This document shows positions 1 to 8,214 of a DNA stretch of 49,743 bases, one piece after another (positions within the stretch are counted from its first letter, which is position 1; each line of letters starts with the position of its first letter). The translations under genes and the position numbers were made by a program. The notes under the pieces were generated by a model. It had not been told where the DNA came from. It saw only the letters and a list, made by a program, of their open reading frames with translations, and ran no database searches. Location of the stretch: positions 1 through 49,743 of the IMG/VR virus record IMGVR_UViG_3300050121_000303; one strand, given 5' to 3'. Source of the stretch: a virus.

Positions 1-1164
1 TTATTCGCCAATCAGCTCATCAAATTTTTCTGCAAGGCTCTGATCACGTCCAGGAAGAACATGACCGTAAACTGAAAGTGTGATACTAGGATCGGCATGG
101 CCTAACCGTTCAGACACTTCATTTATATTTGCTCCGCTGGAAAGTAGGATCGTAGCATGGGTATGGCGCAGGTGGTGGAAGGTCATTCCTGTATATCCGA
201 ATTTAGTTGCGAGATTAATATATCTATGGTATAGGTTATCTCGTTTGACCGGATTGCCTTTATCATCCGTAAACACTAAATCATTTGGCCCGGTAGGTAA
301 CCCTTTGGCTTCCTGCTGCTTTTTATATTCATCCAGTACACTCATTGCCCGCTCGGTCACTTTGACGCTCCTGGTGCTTGTCAGGTTCTTTGTGCGTGGC
401 CGCTTCTCATATTCGTCAGTTTTAATTTTATGCAGGGTCTGGTCTATTCTGATTATTTTATCGTCCCGCCATATCTTACTCCAGGTGAGGCCCAGTAACT
501 CTGACTGCCTGGCTCCGGTATAGGCAGCGACATAAATAATTGCATAGTCATGGTGATAGATTATGTCTTGTAAATATTTATTTAATTGCTTTCCATCCAG
601 TACGACCCATTTTTCTTTATCCTTGGACTTGGAAGCGGCGGGGGTTAAACCCTTGGCTGGATTAGCAGGGATTTTCCCCATGGTTACAGCATGATTAAGG
701 GCTTGATTGAGAATTGTATGGACATAGCGTACAGTGCGGGGTGCAAGCTTTTTTTGCGGCGCATTTGCGGTCGATAGTTTTGAATACAAGCCCATAACGT
801 CCTCTGGTGTTAAATCGACCAACAACTTTTTCCCGATATGTGGTTTAATATTTATCTCAATAATTCTTTTAGCTCTATCAAGTGTATTCCGCTCCCAACT
901 AAGCAACACTATAGCGTCCTTGTCTATCCAGTTATTCAACCAATCTTCAACCGTATCCGTCGGCTTAACTTCTTCCGGATGCTCCAGTTCATATACCCAA
1001 TTTACAGCGTAAGTTATAGCGTCTTTTTGGGTGCCGTAAAACGTGCGATATTTACGCGGGTATGCCGCTTCGTTTGGATTATCGCTTTTACCCATGTTAG
1101 CAACAATTTCATACTTTTGACTTTTTATAATTTCTATTATTTTATATGTAATTTGCTTCTTCAT
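1..1164 (-). CDS. int: Phage tyrosine integrase
   Basis: Site-specific recombinase that integrates and excises the phage between attP and attB. The 387-aa length, an N-terminal arm-binding region, a SAM-like core-binding domain (about residues 70-175) and a C-terminal catalytic domain match phage integrases. Catalytic residues are visible: Arg in TGARQSE, the HxxR box in HHLRHTH, the LGH box, and the nucleophile Tyr in SVYGHV. I prefer the ATG at 1164 because it lies about 8 bases after AAAGGTG; an in-frame GTG at 1173 overlaps that site. It points away from the early region and forms the left edge, so the attachment site probably lies just beyond position 1. Family assignment is secure. Confidence 0.95.
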   Translation of the reverse strand: MKKQITYKIIEIIKSQKYEIVANMGKSDNPNEAAYPRKYRTFYGTQKDAITYAVNWVYELEHPEEVKPTDTVEDWLNNWIDKDAIVLLSWERNTLDRAKRIIEINIKPHIGKKLLVDLTPEDVMGLYSKLSTANAPQKKLAPRTVRYVHTILNQALNHAVTMGKIPANPAKGLTPAASKSKDKEKWVVLDGKQLNKYLQDIIYHHDYAIIYVAAYTGARQSELLGLTWSKIWRDDKIIRIDQTLHKIKTDEYEKRPRTKNLTSTRSVKVTERAMSVLDEYKKQQEAKGLPTGPNDLVFTDDKGNPVKRDNLYHRYINLATKFGYTGMTFHHLRHTHATILLSSGANINEVSERLGHADPSITLSVYGHVLPGRDQSLAEKFDELIGE

Positions 1165-1246
1165 TTGCTGCACACCTTTCTAATATAGCTTAAGCGACCC
1201 CTTTCAGGATATCGCCTCCGTGAGCAAAGTAATAGCATAGTTTATT

Positions 1247-1273
1247 GCAAAAATAAACCCGGCCGAAGCCGGG
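1247..1273 (-). terminator. Rho-independent terminator of the leftward cargo genes
   Basis: Read on the minus strand, a 6-bp GC stem (CCCGGC/GCCGGG, tetraloop TTCG) is followed by TTTATTTTT. It sits just after the stop of the membrane protein gene at 1282 and before the integrase start, so it would separate the leftward accessory unit from int. Confidence 0.75.
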
Positions 1274-1281
1274 CATCTAAA

Positions 1282-1725
1282 TCACAAATTCTCGTTGGCC
1301 ACTGATTTTAATAAGGTAGCTGATCGGGTTATTGCTCTATGGATTTGCAGCAAGGCATAGGTGCCCAGGAAAACCCACAAATAAGAGACCCACGTCTTAT
1401 TCACTTCAAGGACGGGATATACTTCCAGCAAAATACTGTAAAAAACAAATATAAAGGCTATATGCAACGATCTCCAAATATAGCTCATCAACACGGATAA
1501 TTTATCAATGCTTTTCATAAAAGCAATAGCCTTACCGTTGCTCGAAAGTATAATTCCGGCCAAGGTTCCAACGAAACCAATGAATATTGATATAATTATT
1601 AGAATATTAGACATTAAATTGGGGTTACTTAATAAAGAAAAGTTTATGTTCGTAGAAATAAAAGTGACGATTAAAGCCGTTGCCAAAGGATAATACTTTT
1701 CCAACCACAGTGCTGCACCTGACAT
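1282..1725 (-). CDS. Small multi-pass membrane protein, RexB-like in size and position
   Basis: A 147-aa protein with about four hydrophobic segments (roughly residues 10-28, 38-60, 80-100 and 112-128), so it should sit in the cytoplasmic membrane. I recognise no family. The start is the ATG at 1725, eight bases after GGAGG; a GTG at 1734 overlaps that site. It lies about 20 bases downstream of the 292-aa gene on the same strand, and the two probably form one transcript read from the lysogenic side near the repressor. Lambda RexB (144 aa, four membrane segments) and KwaA-type proteins have similar size and context. A role in superinfection exclusion is inference from context only. Confidence 0.6.
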   Translation of the reverse strand: MSGAALWLEKYYPLATALIVTFISTNINFSLLSNPNLMSNILIIISIFIGFVGTLAGIILSSNGKAIAFMKSIDKLSVLMSYIWRSLHIAFIFVFYSILLEVYPVLEVNKTWVSYLWVFLGTYALLQIHRAITRSATLLKSVANENL

Positions 1726-1744
1726 TTTCCGCACCTCCTAGCCT

Positions 1745-2623
1745 CTAAAGCGATTTATAGGCACTTATTTCTTTTCTTTTATCATTATAAACCTTATATA
1801 CAGCTTGCATCAAATCTTCCGGAGGTATAAATCTGTGTTTTAACTCCATTTTCTCTTCTTGTGTTAGTTTACGTTGAATAAGTTCTAATGGTTCAAGTGT
1901 ATCGTCATCAGTTTCCTTGCCCTTAATATAAATACTTTGCACTAACTGGTCGTTTGAAGATTTTAATTTTAATAGATTGCGTACTGATTCTATTATTTTT
2001 TGGAAGGCCATTGTTCCCTCGCCGGCAAACTGCCCCATACTAAGTTCAACTGCAACCGTTCGTGATTGATAGTGATTTGCCAAAGTTGCAGCTTCTTTGA
2101 CGGATTTTTCAGCATAATTTGAAGCATCAGTTGGGTTTGCTATTTTGTATTTAAACGTGGTAAATTTTTTCATTTTGTTTAATCGCCTCAACGCATCACT
2201 GTCAATCATAATGCTGAGTTCTAAGTCATTAATACCGGTGATTATGCCGAGTAGGTATAAAAATGAGCCCGCCTTTACTCCGTTTGCATTGCGCTGCAGT
2301 ATAAGCGTTTTATAACCAGGGATCAGGGCGAATGCTGTGACGCTTGCAGTACCTTCGTGGTCTGCAAGTCCAAGTTCCGTAAGATCCCGGTCAGTAAGAC
2401 TTCCTTTTAGTGGTAATTCCTTAGTGTTGAGTTTGCTGCAATAACCTATATAAATATTATCTTGCTCTTTATACTCCCAGCTTTCTAATCTTACGTTTTG
2501 GTATTTATATTTATACCATTTGCCTAAAAGCGATGATTTATCCTTTTCCAACTGTTTGTTTAGTCTTTTATAATCATCATAATCCAGGGAGTAAAAGTCG
2601 AATGTTACAGGTTTTTTTGCCAT
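1745..2623 (-). CDS. Uncharacterised soluble protein paired with a membrane protein; possible exclusion system
   Basis: A 292-aa protein without signal peptide or membrane segment; start ATG at 2623 after GAGGAGGG. The N-terminus (VTFDFYSLDY) looks like a beta-strand start. A central ILQRNANGVKAG segment is followed by a mixed alpha/beta region and a charged helical C-terminus. I cannot assign a family with certainty. Size, order and lysogenic strand recall RexA (279 aa) upstream of RexB, and also KwaB paired with membrane KwaA. The resemblance is architectural; I see no clear residue-level match to lambda RexA. A phage-defence or superinfection-immunity role is therefore a hypothesis. Confidence 0.55.
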   Translation of the reverse strand: MAKKPVTFDFYSLDYDDYKRLNKQLEKDKSSLLGKWYKYKYQNVRLESWEYKEQDNIYIGYCSKLNTKELPLKGSLTDRDLTELGLADHEGTASVTAFALIPGYKTLILQRNANGVKAGSFLYLLGIITGINDLELSIMIDSDALRRLNKMKKFTTFKYKIANPTDASNYAEKSVKEAATLANHYQSRTVAVELSMGQFAGEGTMAFQKIIESVRNLLKLKSSNDQLVQSIYIKGKETDDDTLEPLELIQRKLTQEEKMELKHRFIPPEDLMQAVYKVYNDKRKEISAYKSL

Positions 2624-2704
2624 TAGTAACCCTCCTCATTAATTTGAATCTCATCCTAAAATTTATTTTCATGATTGATCAAAATATTATCCCCAATTGG
2701 TGTT

Positions 2705-3895
2705 TTAGGCACCAACTGCAGCGGCGTTTTTCTCCATGAGAAGTTTTGCTTTTTCTAAACGTTCAAAAAATTTCGCTAGTTTAACGTCCCTATCCACCCG
2801 ATCCGGGGAAACGATATTTTCAAATACCCAGATTGCATGAGATATTACTCGAACCTCATTGTTATAATCTTTCCTCTTGCGATATATAATTGCTAACCGA
2901 TCATAGGGATAGTTGCCTTCAAAGTTACTTTCGATCAACAATTCATACAGCCTGACAGCCTCATCCATGTTGCCTTCTTTTTCAGCCGCATGGGCTATCG
3001 ACATACGATTTTCTATTAGATACTGCTCACGGCAACTAAGATATACTTCATAAGTAACCATACAATCGTTTAATGCTCTATGATAACCGTCTGATATAAT
3101 ACTCAGATTACGGCAAACGGTTTCAAGTTTATGATTTTCAAATTCCGGATAATAATGTCTGCAAAACCTCAGAGTATCAGCGACAATTAAATCTAAAGAG
3201 GCGCTTGAATTTGCTTTTAGGAAATTCGCATCAAATGAAGCGTTATGAGCAACAATAGGTAAATCTTTAATAAAACTAATGAACGCAGGCATTATTTGAT
3301 CAATGAACGGAGCGTCTTTAACCATTTGGTCATTTATACCGTTGATTTTTGTGATTGATTTAGGAATCGACTGCCTGGGATTAACATATGAATTAAAGGT
3401 ATCGATAACAGTCCCGCCAATTACTTTTACTGCTCCTATCTCAATAATTTTATCATTTGCAGGGGAAAAACCAGTGGTTTCAAAATCAATCACAACAAAA
3501 TCGGAATATAACGGTTCGTAAGCATAATTATATAAAAATCGTGTGTCAACAATCGGACGCTTTACGGTATTAATCTCACATTCAGTTTCTGGGATCTCGA
3601 CAAGAGTTTTTACATAGGTTAATACTTCTTCATCCGAATATTTATGTATTTTTTTCTCGTCATCAGTGTTATCAGGAATATTCTTGACCGCGACCGGCTT
3701 AGCCCGATATGGAAAATGCTTTTTATAATCTCTGACAAAACTGATCAAAACGGGAACACCAATACACAGACCTATCATTGCAAGGACAAGATTGGTACCA
3801 TCAAAATTTGTGATCGTTTCGATAAAACCAACAATGCCTAAGGGCAAAAACAATAATATAAGAATAAACTTAACAACCATTTTGACAATTTTCAA
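2705..3895 (-). CDS. Membrane-anchored DnaQ-like 3'-5' exonuclease with helical C-terminal repeats
   Basis: A 396-aa protein with three parts. Two N-terminal membrane segments (about residues 6-26 and 36-54) come first. A DEDDh exonuclease domain (about 130-285) follows, with Asp137 and Glu139 in DFETTG, Asp222 in NASFD, and His272 and Asp277 in HRALND, so all catalytic positions are present. A C-terminal region (about 300-375) reads as TPR-like helical hairpins. The start is TTG at 3895, after GGGGGAGG. DnaQ-type domains degrade DNA or RNA from the 3' end; tethering one at the membrane beside a prophage repressor suggests attack on incoming nucleic acid, but that is inference. It is transcribed with the lysogenic genes. 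Confidence 0.8.
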   Translation of the reverse strand: MKIVKMVVKFILILLFLPLGIVGFIETITNFDGTNLVLAMIGLCIGVPVLISFVRDYKKHFPYRAKPVAVKNIPDNTDDEKKIHKYSDEEVLTYVKTLVEIPETECEINTVKRPIVDTRFLYNYAYEPLYSDFVVIDFETTGFSPANDKIIEIGAVKVIGGTVIDTFNSYVNPRQSIPKSITKINGINDQMVKDAPFIDQIMPAFISFIKDLPIVAHNASFDANFLKANSSASLDLIVADTLRFCRHYYPEFENHKLETVCRNLSIISDGYHRALNDCMVTYEVYLSCREQYLIENRMSIAHAAEKEGNMDEAVRLYELLIESNFEGNYPYDRLAIIYRKRKDYNNEVRVISHAIWVFENIVSPDRVDRDVKLAKFFERLEKAKLLMEKNAAAVGA

Positions 3896-4001
3896 CGACT
3901 AAGCCTCCCCCGAATAGCACAAAAACCGCCACATTCGTAGCAGTTTATATTAGTGCAAATATAATAAAAAAATTAATTAAACGTTTTATAGTATTTTAAT
4001 A
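3896..4001 (-). promoter_or_regulatory. Intergenic gap upstream of the exonuclease gene
   Basis: A short AT-rich stretch between the repressor stop and the exonuclease start, containing the GGGGGAGG ribosome binding site for the latter. No clear -35/-10 pair stands out, so the exonuclease could be read from the repressor promoter or from a weak local one. Confidence 0.3.
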
Positions 4002-4778
4002 TTAACCTCTGAGCTTTTTAGCAATCGCCACCTGGCCAGCAAGAATTTCCTTTACCTGTCCCACTTTTAACCCAGCCTGATTAGCAAGTTCAATCACTTC
4101 CGTCCATTCTTCATGCTCTGGCACCGCGATATAGTTCTTATATATCTGATAGCCAGGAGCATCTTCACGCACCAGGGCAACCATTACGCCACCGATCCGG
4201 TACCCGTCACTCATATTAATTTCCGAGTAGTTTGGATTTGCCGGCCGCAATACAGCTCCATGGCCATTGGCGTCATAGTAATATTTCAGCGTAGCATCGC
4301 TGAAGCCAGCGGACTGATCCTGCAATGCTACAACTATCTGACCCGATTGGGCAGCATCAGCCTTTTTACAGATGACCAGGTCGCCATCCAAAATACCGGC
4401 TCCGGTCATGGAGTCGCCCTTCACCCTCAATACGAAATCCGCCTGCATTGAATCGGGTACGTCCAGATAGCCTTCAATATTTTCATCGGCCAGGATCGGG
4501 AGGCCGGCGCGGATAGTGCCGAGGATGGGAATGCTCCCGGATTCAACTGCCTCAATACGATTAATCCTGCCCCTTCTTTGCATAGTTGACAAACCAAAAT
4601 AATCACGCAATGCATTTTCAAGCTTTGAAGTTAGGTTATCCCTTTCTCCTCGCTCTATCATGCTTAAATATGCAGAAGATAGACGCACGTTATATTTCTC
4701 TCTAATCTCTTTGGCGGCTACTTCTTGACTTAATCCCTTATCTTCTCGGAATATTTTTATTTGATCGCCAAAATTCAC
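4002..4778 (-). CDS. CI/LexA-like repressor (HTH plus S24 peptidase)
   Basis: A 258-aa prophage repressor maintaining lysogeny. The N-terminal XRE-type HTH spans about residues 5-62 (GLSQEVAA..., AYLSMIERGE). The C-terminal S24 self-cleavage domain shows the likely scissile Ala91-Gly92, the nucleophile Ser123 in GDSMTGAGI and the general base Lys165 in ATLKYYY. It should therefore lose repression when RecA is activated by DNA damage. The start is GTG at 4778, after AGAGGTG. It is divergent from the Cro-like gene at 4921, with the operator cluster between them, the standard genetic switch layout. A GRINRIE linker joins the domains. Confidence 0.92.
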   Translation of the reverse strand: MNFGDQIKIFREDKGLSQEVAAKEIREKYNVRLSSAYLSMIERGERDNLTSKLENALRDYFGLSTMQRRGRINRIEAVESGSIPILGTIRAGLPILADENIEGYLDVPDSMQADFVLRVKGDSMTGAGILDGDLVICKKADAAQSGQIVVALQDQSAGFSDATLKYYYDANGHGAVLRPANPNYSEINMSDGYRIGGVMVALVREDAPGYQIYKNYIAVPEHEEWTEVIELANQAGLKVGQVKEILAGQVAIAKKLRG

Positions 4779-4802
4779 AAATATACACCTCTAAATATAG
4801 TA

Positions 4803-4897
4803 TTAACCCATAGTTAAATATTTCCTCTAAACTGACAGTAAAAATTTAATTAATAATTAACTGATAGTTATTGACAATAACTAAACTGATAGTTTAG
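4803..4897. promoter_or_regulatory. Operator cluster of the lysogeny switch
   Basis: Four related sites lie in the divergent intergenic region: 4803-4817 (TTAACCCATAGTTAA), about 4827-4841 (CTAAACTGACAGT, mainly one half), 4858-4870 (TAACTGATAGTTA) and 4881-4897 (CTAAACTGATAGTTTAG). Sites one, three and four are imperfect palindromes around GAT or CAT. Centres are about 25, 29 and 25 bases apart, which places them roughly on the same DNA face in pairs. They are the likely binding sites for the repressor at 4002 and the Cro-like protein at 4921. Confidence 0.75.
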
Positions 4898-4900
4898 AAT
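4871..4900 (+). promoter_or_regulatory. Early rightward promoter (PR-like)
   Basis: A consensus -35 TTGACA (4871-4876) and a -10 TAGAAT (4895-4900) are separated by 18 bases. The operator at 4881-4897 fills the spacer and -10, and the one at 4858-4870 abuts the -35, so repressor binding would block RNA polymerase. Transcription would begin just before the ribosome binding site of the Cro-like gene. Confidence 0.8.
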
Positions 4901-4920
4901 GCTCTCAGGAGGTGATACAA

Positions 4921-5196
4921 ATGCGAATTGGCAAATACAAAAATAAAGTAAAAGAATACCGCGAAGCTATCCCGATTACACAAGAAGAACTAGCTGAACG
5001 ATTGAGGAAACGGGGGCTTAAAGCCACCGGAGCATATATAAGCCAAATTGAATCGGGTCTAAAAAATGTTCCCTATGGATTAGCCGTGGCTATCTGCGAA
5101 GAGTTAGGGCTTGATTGCTATCAGGTTACTGAAATTTTTTTGCCCCAATATTTCACTGGTAGTTTAGGAGACGAGCCCACCGGAACCGACTCATAA
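4921..5196 (+). CDS. Cro-like XRE-family regulator
   Basis: A 91-aa helix-turn-helix protein (HTH about residues 18-65; ITQEELAERL and AYISQIESGL). It is the first gene of the rightward early operon and faces the repressor across the operator cluster, so it probably acts as the Cro-like switch partner. The ATG at 4921 lies seven bases after AGGAGGTG; a GTG at 4912 falls inside that site and is not the start. The C-terminal tail after residue 75 looks disordered. Confidence 0.85.
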   Translation: MRIGKYKNKVKEYREAIPITQEELAERLRKRGLKATGAYISQIESGLKNVPYGLAVAICEELGLDCYQVTEIFLPQYFTGSLGDEPTGTDS

Positions 5197-5250
5197 CCAG
5201 TATTGCCAGGGACTGGTTGAGATAAACAATAAGAGAGGGGAGAGATAAGC

Positions 5251-5667
5251 GTGAGACAGTATTTGATTATTGGAAATGGCGAAGTTAAGGACAACCTTAC
5301 ACTCAAAAAACGGATTGTAACAAACCATATTCACTCAGTCTACGACACAGAGGAAGAAGCATTACGCTTAGCCCACTGGATAAACCAACTTCAAACAGGC
5401 TTAAATTACCACGTTGAAGAAAAAGTATACGCTTTTCCCACCGCAGACATTGCCGACGGATGGACCGTTGGTACCCTGGTAATCGAAGACCAGCAAGCTT
5501 ATCTGCAGTTGGAAGATGATTCAATAATTCCTGCAACTGGAATTATTGAGATTAAAAACGGTGACTTCTGGGAACGGCCTGATTATCCTTTTTGGCTTGC
5601 AACGACCAAAGAAGGCTGGCCGGCTTACGCTGGCATGCGTGCCCGGATCCGCCCGCAGCAAAATTAA
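5251..5667 (+). CDS. Phage early protein of unknown function
   Basis: A 138-aa soluble protein; GTG start after GAGGGGAGAG. It reads as mixed alpha/beta, with Trp- and Pro-rich C-terminal motifs (FWERPDYPFW, GWPAYAG). No catalytic motif or membrane segment is recognisable. It lies in the early operon between two DNA-binding proteins, so a regulatory or host-takeover role is possible but unsupported. Confidence 0.6.
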   Translation: MRQYLIIGNGEVKDNLTLKKRIVTNHIHSVYDTEEEALRLAHWINQLQTGLNYHVEEKVYAFPTADIADGWTVGTLVIEDQQAYLQLEDDSIIPATGIIEIKNGDFWERPDYPFWLATTKEGWPAYAGMRARIRPQQN

Positions 5668-5718
5668 TTTTGGCAAATCGCCCACCAAACGAGTGGGGTA
5701 GGAAAGGGTTGAGAAATT

Positions 5719-5979
5719 TTGGAATCATTATGGAACTCAAAAATGATCATTACTTACTTAGATATCGATTATTCAACCTTCTTAAATATTATCCACGACG
5801 ATGTTACCTGCCCGGTTCGAAAAGTGGGCGGCCAATGGAAAGCTGATCCGGCAGAACTTAAAGAATGGTTCAGATCTCAGGGCAAACAGACTAACACCGG
5901 AAATGTAGTCGAAATCAACAGGTCTCGCCGTGGTAGGCCCCCACTTAGCGGTACCAGTCCGAGAACAAAAGCCAAATAG
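5719..5979 (+). CDS. Small excisionase/MerR-like DNA-binding protein
   Basis: An 86-aa protein whose middle (about residues 17-52, ending CPVRKVGGQWKADPAELKEW) fits the helix-turn-helix of excisionase-type HTH_17 domains, where a GG.W turn precedes a helix with a conserved Trp. The C-terminus is basic (RSRRGRPPLSG) like an AT-hook. The start is uncertain: TTG at 5719 has a weak site further upstream, and ATG at 5743 is in frame. It could be an excisionase or a transcription factor; the distance from int leaves this open. Confidence 0.6.
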   Translation: MESLWNSKMIITYLDIDYSTFLNIIHDDVTCPVRKVGGQWKADPAELKEWFRSQGKQTNTGNVVEINRSRRGRPPLSGTSPRTKAK

Positions 5980-6099
5980 GGGAAGGAGGTAGCTACCCAG
6001 CCCAGAGGGGAGATCAGAACCGGGTAGCCGGACTAAATTTTCAAAGAGCGGTAGGGCAAGTTCTATCTAATACATTACAGCGAAGGGAGGTGAAAAGAA

Positions 6100-6645
6100 A
6101 TGTATAAGGATGCGAGAAAGGCAGCGGGTTTGAGCATAGATGAGGCTGCATTTAGGGTGAATGTTGCATCAAGAACTCTATGTAATTATGAATCTGGAAA
6201 GAATACACCAGAGCCCGATGTCGTATTGGGAATGAGCAGGGAATATCGGAAGCCTGAAATGATTCAAGAGTATTGCCGCGAGAACTGTGCCATTGGTAGG
6301 ACTTATGGATATGAAGTGCTGAACGCCATTGACACTAACCCCAGTGCAGTTTTAATGAAGCTGCTGAATAAGCTCGAGGATTCCCACCCGGAGCTTAAAT
6401 CCCTGGCCAGGATCTTGGTCAACAAGCGGACCCGGGATGATTTTACCGACTGCGAATGGGTGGATCTTTCAGGGGCAGCTCAGAAGCTATTTGACATTGA
6501 ACACAATATATCAATATTAAGGATGGTTTTTGTTGCGCTTGATCAGAAGGCGGCTGAGGAGTTAGTGGCCGAACACAACCAGAAGTGCTGGCAGAAGGGA
6601 TATGCCAGAAAAGAAACAAGACCGCTTGTCACAGCGGCCCGATAA
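6100..6645 (+). CDS. XRE-family HTH protein
   Basis: A 181-aa protein with an N-terminal HTH (about residues 2-45; GLSIDEAAFRVNVASRTLCNYESG) and a longer helical C-terminal part of unknown role. The ATG follows GAAGGGAGGTG. It probably regulates early phage genes. Two closely spaced cysteines (EYCRENCAIG) lie after the HTH. An imperfect inverted repeat (GCTACCC at about 5992, GGGTAGC at about 6022) lies in its leader. Confidence 0.75.
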   Translation: MYKDARKAAGLSIDEAAFRVNVASRTLCNYESGKNTPEPDVVLGMSREYRKPEMIQEYCRENCAIGRTYGYEVLNAIDTNPSAVLMKLLNKLEDSHPELKSLARILVNKRTRDDFTDCEWVDLSGAAQKLFDIEHNISILRMVFVALDQKAAEELVAEHNQKCWQKGYARKETRPLVTAAR

Positions 6646-6651
6646 AAAATA

Positions 6652-6669
6652 ACTTAACGATAGTTTAAC
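6652..6669. promoter_or_regulatory. Possible outlying repressor operator
   Basis: The 15-base core TTAACGATAGTTTAA in the gap between 6645 and 6712 carries the same GATAGTTTA half as the main operator at 4881-4897. It could allow repressor or Cro control of the genes starting at 6712. The left half fits less well, so this is tentative. Confidence 0.4.
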
Positions 6670-6711
6670 ACAATCTTATTTAGTTAGGCAAGGCAAAAGG
6701 AGGCCGAATAA

Positions 6712-7077
6712 GTGAATATAAACGCGACATTTGATCGCCTACATGGGCTCATTACAGAAATAATAGGACAATATAATCACCTGATAACTCAGAACATGCA
6801 ACTTGAAGCCCAACTAGCAATTACAGAGAATGCGTTGGAGCTGTCCTGCCAGATGGTTCACGGCAATGGATGCCCAATGTTTCATGAATTGTGGATGCTT
6901 CCTCACAAAGAAAAACCGTACAGAAATATCGAATGTGATAAATGTACGGAAACTTACGGCGATAAACCACCTATAGCTAAATGCTGGCGCGACTATTACC
7001 TCCAGCAAGCCAAGGAAAACATCGAGAAGGGAGCGGAAAAGCAATGCATAAATATCCACGCTGTAATGAGATTGTAA
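6712..7077 (+). CDS. Phage early protein with cysteine-rich C-terminal half
   Basis: A 121-aa protein; GTG start after AAAGGAGG. The first 50 residues are predicted coiled coil. The second half holds Cys/His pairs (CQMVHGNGC, CDKCTE, KCW) that could bind zinc. No known family is recognised. Its 3' end overlaps the next gene by 34 bases, indicating translational coupling. Confidence 0.6.
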   Translation: MNINATFDRLHGLITEIIGQYNHLITQNMQLEAQLAITENALELSCQMVHGNGCPMFHELWMLPHKEKPYRNIECDKCTETYGDKPPIAKCWRDYYLQQAKENIEKGAEKQCINIHAVMRL

Positions 7078-7391
7078 CCGTCCTGGCCGGAACTCCACCC
7101 GGATCATTATTTGCATATGCCTGTAAGCCATGCGCCAAGTTCATGTGGGCGATGTACGATCGGGAGCAGGGCCTGGATTTGGACAACCTAACCAAAGCGC
7201 GTGCCAGTTATGTTCCTAACAGACAGCCGACTAACAGACACGCTATAATCGCGGGAATCGCACGAGATCTGGGGGCCAACGTTAACGAAAATGACGTAAA
7301 GCTAGTATTCGCAGCAGAGCGGATTGAGTATGAAGAACGGACCGGGAAATTTGCATCCGGTGGAGTGGCCAGGGCAAAAGCCATGATATAA
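7044..7391 (+). CDS. Phage early protein of unknown function
   Basis: A 115-aa protein; the chosen ATG at 7044 follows GGGAGCGG and overlaps the previous gene. The N-terminal part has CNE...CKPCAKF cysteines resembling a short zinc knuckle; the rest is helical and ends in AKAMI. Function is unknown. The longer upstream extension in this frame lies inside the previous gene and has no ribosome binding site. Confidence 0.6.
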   Translation: MHKYPRCNEIVTVLAGTPPGSLFAYACKPCAKFMWAMYDREQGLDLDNLTKARASYVPNRQPTNRHAIIAGIARDLGANVNENDVKLVFAAERIEYEERTGKFASGGVARAKAMI

Positions 7392-7445
7392 AAATTTTTA
7401 CCTATCAACCATGGTAAATCATACCAACAGAGGGGAGCGGAGGGA

Positions 7446-7646
7446 ATGAAACAGCAGGCGATAACTCAGCATTATTACAAAGAGACGGACTATTATATCC
7501 AGTTGGTGACCGAGGACAAGGAAGCCGCCGAAGTGGCTAAGCTGAACCGCTGGATGGATCAGGTCGGATGGACGTTTGCCATTATAACCGGGCTGGCTTT
7601 CCTGACGGTAGTGGTTGCCCAGTTGGGCATAAGGTTCGGGTGGTAA
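7446..7646 (+). CDS. Single-pass membrane protein
   Basis: A 66-aa protein with a soluble N-terminus (about 38 residues) and one C-terminal membrane segment (about residues 40-62, WTFAIITGLAFLTVVVAQLG). Start ATG after GAGGGGAGCGGAGGG. Small membrane proteins of this type are common in early phage operons; no function can be given. Confidence 0.6.
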   Translation: MKQQAITQHYYKETDYYIQLVTEDKEAAEVAKLNRWMDQVGWTFAIITGLAFLTVVVAQLGIRFGW

Positions 7647-7650
7647 CGCT

Positions 7651-8214
7651 GTGGAACCATATCAATTCAGGCAAAAACAAAGCCTGCCATATGAACAGAA
7701 GATAGCTCATGCGGAAAGAATGGCTCGTGAGTTTTTCGATCACATGGACGGAGACGTATTTTGCAGTGTCGGTGGGCTTGATAGTATCACCTTACTTATA
7801 TTCCTAAGAAAGTATGTTAGCAAGGACATTCCTGGGGTGTCAATATCTACGCTTGAGGATAAGACTATCCAGCGGGTCCACCGGCAATTGGACAATATCA
7901 CCTATTTGAAACCGCTAAAAAGCAAAGTCCATGTCATTCGGGAATTTGGCTACCCTGTCATAAGCAAAATGAAGGCCCGAAAAATCGAACATTTACAAAA
8001 GCCTGATAATCCCAAACAGACATATATTCACGCCATAATGACTGGAGATATGGGGGAGCAAGGCAAGTTTGAACATAGCGACAAAATAAAACTTCCGGAT
8101 AAATGGCTGAGGTTATTTGCAGGCTTATACAACGAACACAGACCTGATCTGGAATGCCAAATTGCCCCCTTCAAAGTTTCCGACAGATGTTGTCCATATG
8201 GGTGCCAGTCCTGA
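7651..8214 (+). pseudogene. PAPS-reductase-like protein, 3' end lost
   Basis: A member of the phosphoadenosine-phosphosulfate reductase/ATP-pyrophosphatase family. The nucleotide-binding loop SVGGLDSITLL (about residues 39-49) replaces the usual SGGxDS, and the family's FKVSDRCC motif appears near the end. Phage members are usually longer (about 250-300 aa); this one stops at 187 aa, five residues after FKVSDRCC. From about 8190 the sequence continues in another frame as a cytosine methyltransferase. The simplest reading is one deletion that removed the end of this gene and the start of the next. Whether the truncated protein still works is unknown. Start GTG at 7651. Confidence 0.75.

Noticed and set aside
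1174-1281. attP next to the integrase
   Set aside because: No repeat matching the right end of the window was found; the site probably lies outside position 1.
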